From contig CANRCZ010000013.1 in NCBI GenBank assembly GCA_947629265.1, positions 1 to 35,817 on the forward strand: DNA of 35,817 nucleotides, read 5' to 3'. The notes beneath the pieces were generated by a model that was not told where the DNA came from, searched no databases, and worked only from the letters and a program-made list of their open reading frames with translations. Positions 32,154-35,817 of the stretch are shown here, piece after piece; position 1 is the first letter of the stretch; each line of letters opens with the position of its first letter. Both the position numbers and the translations under genes were made by a program. The stretch comes from an uncultured Bacilli bacterium (GTDB lineage: Bacteria; Bacillota_I; Bacilli_A; RF39; UBA660).

Positions 32154-33251
32154 TTACATTTCTCCTTTATATTTATATAATCTTTTTACTACATTTGGGT
32201 TATATTCAGGCATCGTTAAATCGATTTCTTTATCATCGGCTATTTTTTTAGATAAATAATACATTTGTAATGCTAAATAATATTCTTTCCAAAATAAACT
32301 TTCATCTTCATCTAAAGTGTTAAATAAGAAAATATTATCATACTCTTGTTTTAAAATTGATAATAATTCATCATCTAATCCTTTCATTTGATGCGCTAAA
32401 TAGATAATAGGACTTGTTTGATTTTGAAATATTAAATTGCTTCTACCATGACAAAATGAACCTTTATCATGAGTAACAACACTAGATGTTCCTGTTTCTA
32501 TCATATTAGACTCTAAAATAGCAGAGGAACAAGCTGTATCGTAACCTGACATTATTTGGATTAAATTTGTATCTTTAAAATTAAAATCAAGATTATCAAT
32601 TTTTGTTCTACTTTTTTCAATTAATTGTTTTAATTTATCATTTATTTTTATTAAATCTTTTGGATAAAATTCAACTTTTTTAGGTTCAACTTTTTGAGTT
32701 TCTTTCAATATACTTAATTCTAAAATCATCAACATTGGAGCAAGGGTAGGAATTATTGAAACAAAACTTTTTTCTCTTTCCTCATATTTGCCACAGCTCC
32801 AATGAATAGTATCAAATAGTGGTACGTATTCACTTTTAAAATAACCTGGTGTAAGTTTGTAATCCTCCTCCTGTTCTTCATATTCACTGGTAATTAAGTA
32901 ACTGTTACCATGAAAACTCCTTAACATTTCTAATAATCCATTGGATTTGCCACTACTTGATAGTGCAATTAGACTTTTAAACTGATTAATATTTTTTTTA
33001 TAGAAATAATCTCTTGGCTCGATTACCTCGCATATTGTTCCTCTAGATTCTAAAAACATTTTAAGGTAATAGGCGGCAGCTTTAGAGCCTCCAGTAGCGA
33101 CAATCAATGTAGGAACGTCTCTAAATAAATAATCTGCTTGTCTACTAAACTGAAAGATCGTACATTGATATGGATCATTTACTTGCATTAGCCTTTCTTC
33201 TAATTTAGAAAAATTAATTTCTGCATTTTCGGTATTTACGTGTTTCATCAT
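32154..33251 (-). CDS. Double-SIS-domain protein (sugar isomerase-like)
   Basis: A 365-residue protein with two SIS domains, as in the isomerase half of GlmS and in AgaS/FrlB. Domain 1 has VATGGSKAAAYYLKMFLESR (51-70) and ALSSSGKSNGLLEMLRS, equivalent to the SxSGxT phosphosugar loop. Domain 2 has SGYDTACSSAILESNMIETG and GSFCHGR (264-270), equivalent to FxHGP of GlmS. The loops differ from metabolic enzymes, so the substrate is uncertain. AAAGGAGAG precedes the ATG. It follows a WYL regulator by 55 bases and precedes Ham1 with no gap, giving a three-gene minus-strand operon. Confidence 0.83.
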   Translation of the reverse strand: MMKHVNTENAEINFSKLEERLMQVNDPYQCTIFQFSRQADYLFRDVPTLIVATGGSKAAAYYLKMFLESRGTICEVIEPRDYFYKKNINQFKSLIALSSSGKSNGLLEMLRSFHGNSYLITSEYEEQEEDYKLTPGYFKSEYVPLFDTIHWSCGKYEEREKSFVSIIPTLAPMLMILELSILKETQKVEPKKVEFYPKDLIKINDKLKQLIEKSRTKIDNLDFNFKDTNLIQIMSGYDTACSSAILESNMIETGTSSVVTHDKGSFCHGRSNLIFQNQTSPIIYLAHQMKGLDDELLSILKQEYDNIFLFNTLDEDESLFWKEYYLALQMYYLSKKIADDKEIDLTMPEYNPNVVKRLYKYKGEM

Positions 33252-33306
33252 AAAAAATCTCTCCTTTACTAGTTATAGAATAACAGAAGAAGAGGCAATA
33301 TTTATG

Positions 33307-33786
33307 TCAGTTATAAAAATTTTCTAACATTTTGATCGATTTAATTCTATTTATATAAAAATGTCTTATTTCTTCTTTCACTTCACAGTAGGCGGCAACG
33401 CCCCATTCATTACCTAAAACGATTAAATCATATGGGTGAATAGTTCTTTTTGATAGTTCTTTTAAATCTTTAGAATAGTATTCTATAAAACATTTTCTTT
33501 TTTCCTTTATAGCCCGATTTATTAAGTTAAAGAAATCTTTATTTTTAAGATTGATAGTATTTGGTGTAATAAATCTTTTAGGAACATTAATATTTTGATT
33601 TAAAACATATCCGCCATAAGGACCTTTAATAGTATCGATATAAATACCAGCTTTTTCTAGTTCATCTTTATAAACACGTACCATTCTAGGTGATATTTCA
33701 AGTTTGACGGCTAATTCATGAATACTGTATTTTCGACCTGAACTTAAATATTCAAGCATGGTAAGAACGTTGCTGATTTTAGACAT
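33307..33786 (-). CDS. HTH plus WYL-domain transcriptional regulator
   Basis: A 159-residue protein. Residues 1-60 form a winged helix (YSIHELAVKLEISPRMVRVY, then DELEKAGIYIDTIKGPYGGY). Residues 85-155 form a compact WYL domain (RKCFIEYYSKD, then HPYDLIVLGNEWGVAAYCEV, then RHFYINRIKSIKML), which in the family senses nucleic-acid or nucleotide ligands. The usual third WCX extension is missing. WYL regulators often control phage-defence or stress genes. Its promoter contains a palindrome over the -10 box, consistent with self-repression. It heads the SIS-Ham1 operon and is divergent from the gene at 33899. Confidence 0.88.
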   Translation of the reverse strand: MSKISNVLTMLEYLSSGRKYSIHELAVKLEISPRMVRVYKDELEKAGIYIDTIKGPYGGYVLNQNINVPKRFITPNTINLKNKDFFNLINRAIKEKRKCFIEYYSKDLKELSKRTIHPYDLIVLGNEWGVAAYCEVKEEIRHFYINRIKSIKMLENFYN

Positions 33787-33805
33787 ATTACACCTCCAGA
33801 ATAAT

Positions 33806-33838
33806 GTATATTATATACGAAATAAAAAAATTTATCAA
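33806..33838 (-). promoter_or_regulatory. Promoter and candidate operator of the WYL operon
   Basis: Minus strand TTGATA (33838-33833), a 17-base spacer and TATAAT (33815-33810). The 13-bp palindrome GTATATTATATAC (33806-33818) covers the -10 box and is a natural candidate site for the regulator. Confidence 0.55.
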
Positions 33839-33850
33839 TGATTTAAAATT

Positions 33851-33878
33851 TTGATAATAATTAAAATTGTGCTATAAT
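33851..33878 (+). promoter_or_regulatory. Promoter of the gene at 33899
   Basis: TTGATA (33851-33856), a 16-base spacer and TATAAT (33873-33878), divergent from the WYL promoter. Confidence 0.6.
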
Positions 33879-33898
33879 AATTTGCAGGAGGTTTTATT

Positions 33899-34516
33899 AT
33901 GATTAAAAAAAGAGAAAATATAGACGAAACAATGATGAAAAAATTTATTGAGTCATGTGTTGAAAAAGAAAAATATAGAACAGAAAAAATTAAAGATATG
34001 ATGACTAATCCAGATTATTTTGAATGGCTTAACGAATTCACTCAAGATAAAAAAGGTTTTTCTGATGATACTTGGTTATATTTTCCAAATGAAATAAAGG
34101 ATTCTGATAAAGAAAATGTGGAAGAGTTACATTTATTCTATGATGGAATTGATAAATACGCTAGCGCTAATTATATTTATCCAGTAGATTGTGAATATGG
34201 TAATTTCTATAAAATTAGATTAGATGAAATAGGTTTTGAAATTGGTGTTTTAAGTGGTCAAGGAGTAGTATTTTTCTGTAAGAAAGTTCCAGTAGAAAAT
34301 GAACAAGAATTTATTGACTTTAATGATATCATGACTGGTAAAAAACAAGAAGAGGTTGACCGAATTGATGCAAGTTTAGATTTCTTATCAGAGATGGTTT
34401 TAGCTACTTATGAAAGTGGTGTACCAATTGAAGCAATAGCTAATAAGTTAGATAGTGTAGTAAAAGAATTAGCAGTCAAAGATGAAGATAAAGCTAAAAC
34501 ATTGATAAAAAAATAA
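33899..34516 (+). CDS. Hypothetical protein, divergent from the WYL operon
   Basis: A 205-residue soluble, acidic protein with CAGGAGG as ribosome binding site. N-terminal helices (KKFIESCVEKEKYRTEKIKD) are followed by a beta-rich middle (YPVDCEYGNFYKIRLDEIGF, then EIGVLSGQGVVFFCKK) and a helical C-terminus. I recognise no domain. It shares the control region with the WYL operon, so the same regulator may affect it. Confidence 0.68.
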   Translation: MIKKRENIDETMMKKFIESCVEKEKYRTEKIKDMMTNPDYFEWLNEFTQDKKGFSDDTWLYFPNEIKDSDKENVEELHLFYDGIDKYASANYIYPVDCEYGNFYKIRLDEIGFEIGVLSGQGVVFFCKKVPVENEQEFIDFNDIMTGKKQEEVDRIDASLDFLSEMVLATYESGVPIEAIANKLDSVVKELAVKDEDKAKTLIKK

Positions 34517-34654
34517 AATACAATGTTTTGTTATAATTAATTTTTAAGTAAAAAACTAAGATTACTTGGTTTTTTAATTTTTAATTAAAAGTGGTTAAAA
34601 GTATTCCATTTTAATTAAAAAAACTGTATGATAATATTTAAGGAGAGATTATTA

Positions 34655-35599
34655 ATGAAAAAAATTGATACTAATGGATTTAATAAAACATTAGAACATA
34701 GTTATAGAATTAAAAGGGAACATGAAATAGCAGAATTTAAAGAGGCAATTAAAGAAAGGGGAATTCTTCCTATTTTAAGAGAAGAAAAACTCTTTATTTA
34801 TAAGATATCTAAAACAGAAATTCTTTCAGAATTAATCACTGCTTATAAAGATAACATGTCTGAGACATATAACGTAGTAGTTTTAAATGATGAAAAATTC
34901 AAATCAGATCTTTGTAAATCAAGTTATTTGCCTTTTTTTAGAAATATGCTTAATTATAGACCATCGACACCTGAAGAAATTTGGGAAAAATTTAATTTGA
35001 ATAACGAACAAAGTAGAAAAGATTTTATCGAACAAAATGCTAGGGAGATTGAAATTCAGATTACTATGTCTGACCTAACATATTTAAAAGGTTACAGAAA
35101 AGAAAAGATTGGGGAAATTGTAAAGAGAATATCACATGATTATGTTACTTGTATATTTAAAAGAGATTCAAAATTGTCAGCTATAATTGATTTTATAGGT
35201 ACCAAAAATTATTTTGATCTTGATTTTATTGCTTCTAAAGCAGTTGAATTTTTATCTTCAAATAGGGTAGCTTTCGCTAGCGGTTCTACTATTCTTAAGG
35301 ATGAACGAATGGCTATTGATAGAATGCCGTTTACAGATAAAGAAAAGTCTATGTCTGAGGATGAAAAACTTATAATTCTTAAGGATATAAAAGATGCTTT
35401 TAATATAGAGTGTGTATACTGTGAAGAGGTTGATAAAATATCCGATAGTCAACTTGAAAGCATGTTAGGAACTAGTTCTAGAGAAAATGTTATAGATTTT
35501 TCAAAACATAATACGGATATATTAGATAATAGTGATTTTTCACCTATATATAATGAAATTATGTCTAATGTTTCTAAAACTTTGAAGAAACAAAAATAG
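34655..35599 (+). CDS. Hypothetical protein next to tRNA-Cys
   Basis: A 314-residue soluble protein. I start at ATG 34655, with AAGGAGAG at the right distance; an earlier ATG at 34628 lies before that site. Mostly helical with a charged N-terminus (KREHEIAEFKEAIKERGILP) and a segment LTYLKGYRKEKIGEIVKRIS in the middle. The end is polar. I recognise no family or catalytic motif. It lies 138 bases downstream of the gene at 33899, on the same strand, but has its own leader. Confidence 0.65.
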   Translation: MKKIDTNGFNKTLEHSYRIKREHEIAEFKEAIKERGILPILREEKLFIYKISKTEILSELITAYKDNMSETYNVVVLNDEKFKSDLCKSSYLPFFRNMLNYRPSTPEEIWEKFNLNNEQSRKDFIEQNAREIEIQITMSDLTYLKGYRKEKIGEIVKRISHDYVTCIFKRDSKLSAIIDFIGTKNYFDLDFIASKAVEFLSSNRVAFASGSTILKDERMAIDRMPFTDKEKSMSEDEKLIILKDIKDAFNIECVYCEEVDKISDSQLESMLGTSSRENVIDFSKHNTDILDNSDFSPIYNEIMSNVSKTLKKQK

Positions 35600-35677
35600 T
35601 ATAGATGATATTATTGTTCAAAATACATTAATATCTTTTTTTATGCATGATATAACTTGATTTTAACAAGTAAAATA

Positions 35678-35707
35678 ATAAAAAACTAACATTTTTGTTA
35701 GTTTTAT
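35678..35707. terminator. Terminator between the ORFan and tRNA-Cys
   Basis: AAAAACTAACA/TGTTAGTTTT hairpin with a short TTT loop. It can serve the plus-strand gene and, with the A run on the left, the tRNA on the minus strand. Confidence 0.7.
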
Positions 35708-35743
35708 TAATCCCGAAATAAATTTTCGAGAAATAATCAAATT

Positions 35744-35817
35744 TGGAGGGCCTAGTCGGATTTGAACCAACGATCAGGGAGTTGCAGTCCCACGCCTTAC
35801 CACTTGGCTATAGACCC
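35744..35817 (-). tRNA. tRNA-Cys (anticodon GCA)
   Basis: The minus strand folds as a complete tRNA. The acceptor is GGGTCTA with TAGGCCC. The D-arm region is AGCCAAGTGGTAAGGC. The anticodon stem GGGA/TCCC carries the loop CTGCAAC, anticodon GCA. The T-arm contains GTTCGAATC. The discriminator is T, as expected for Cys, and CCA is encoded. It touches the right edge of the window. Confidence 0.95.

Noticed and set aside
34628-34654. Upstream ATG start for the ORFan before tRNA-Cys
   Set aside because: It precedes the AAGGAGAG site that is correctly spaced for ATG 34655.

Overview
The window is very AT-rich chromosomal DNA from a low-GC Gram-positive bacterium. It is most likely a reduced-genome, host-associated member of the Bacilli close to the Mollicutes (RF39-like or Erysipelotrichia-like). 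Support for this: Bacillus-like gene order around mrnC-rlmB-sigH, a GatCAB route with a T-box, PPDK, a cut-down SUF operon and AGGAGG-type ribosome binding sites. The genetic code is standard: TGG encodes Trp and mrnC ends with TGA. The lineage is inferred from gene content only.

Left end (1-5030) is accessory. Bases 81-1240 hold three tandem copies of a promoter/terminator module, with small hydrophobic peptide genes on the opposite strand; the layout is that of a type I (antisense RNA) toxin-antitoxin locus. They are followed by two ORFans (one with an HEIKH metal-binding motif), an ASCH-domain protein, decayed fragments and a dinD gene with a late frameshift.

Housekeeping block 1 (5043-15757): rbgA, mrnC, a GNAT acetyltransferase, rlmB and a sigH-like sigma factor. 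Next come two coiled-coil paralogues of unknown role, then a T-box-controlled aspS-gatC-gatA-gatB operon. The AspRS carries the His marker of non-discriminating enzymes and the T-box specifier looks like AAC (Asn), so the operon probably makes Asn-tRNA(Asn) by transamidation.

Accessory island (15.8-19.0 kb): an orphan small-RNA unit, an acyltransferase-3 membrane protein, a small membrane protein, a TfoX-N protein, a frameshifted DUF3781 gene, an XRE regulator with a membrane anchor and a 42-residue membrane peptide. Two copies of a 90-bp leader repeat lie inside it.

Housekeeping block 2 (19.0-27.5 kb): HIT hydrolase, sufC, a short sufB/D-like gene, sufS, lepA, a membrane-anchored hypothetical protein and ppdK.

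Right end (27.5-35.8 kb): a duplicated ppdK tail and terminator, two tandem orphan small-RNA units, 49-bp tandem repeats, a 519-residue ORFan, trxB, a three-gene WYL regulator / double-SIS / Ham1 operon that may be a nucleotide or sugar-nucleotide processing or defence system, two ORFans and tRNA-Cys(GCA).

The most unusual items are the type I toxin-like array at the left end, the WYL-SIS-Ham1 operon, the coiled-coil pair with 25-residue repeats, and the three orphan small-RNA units.
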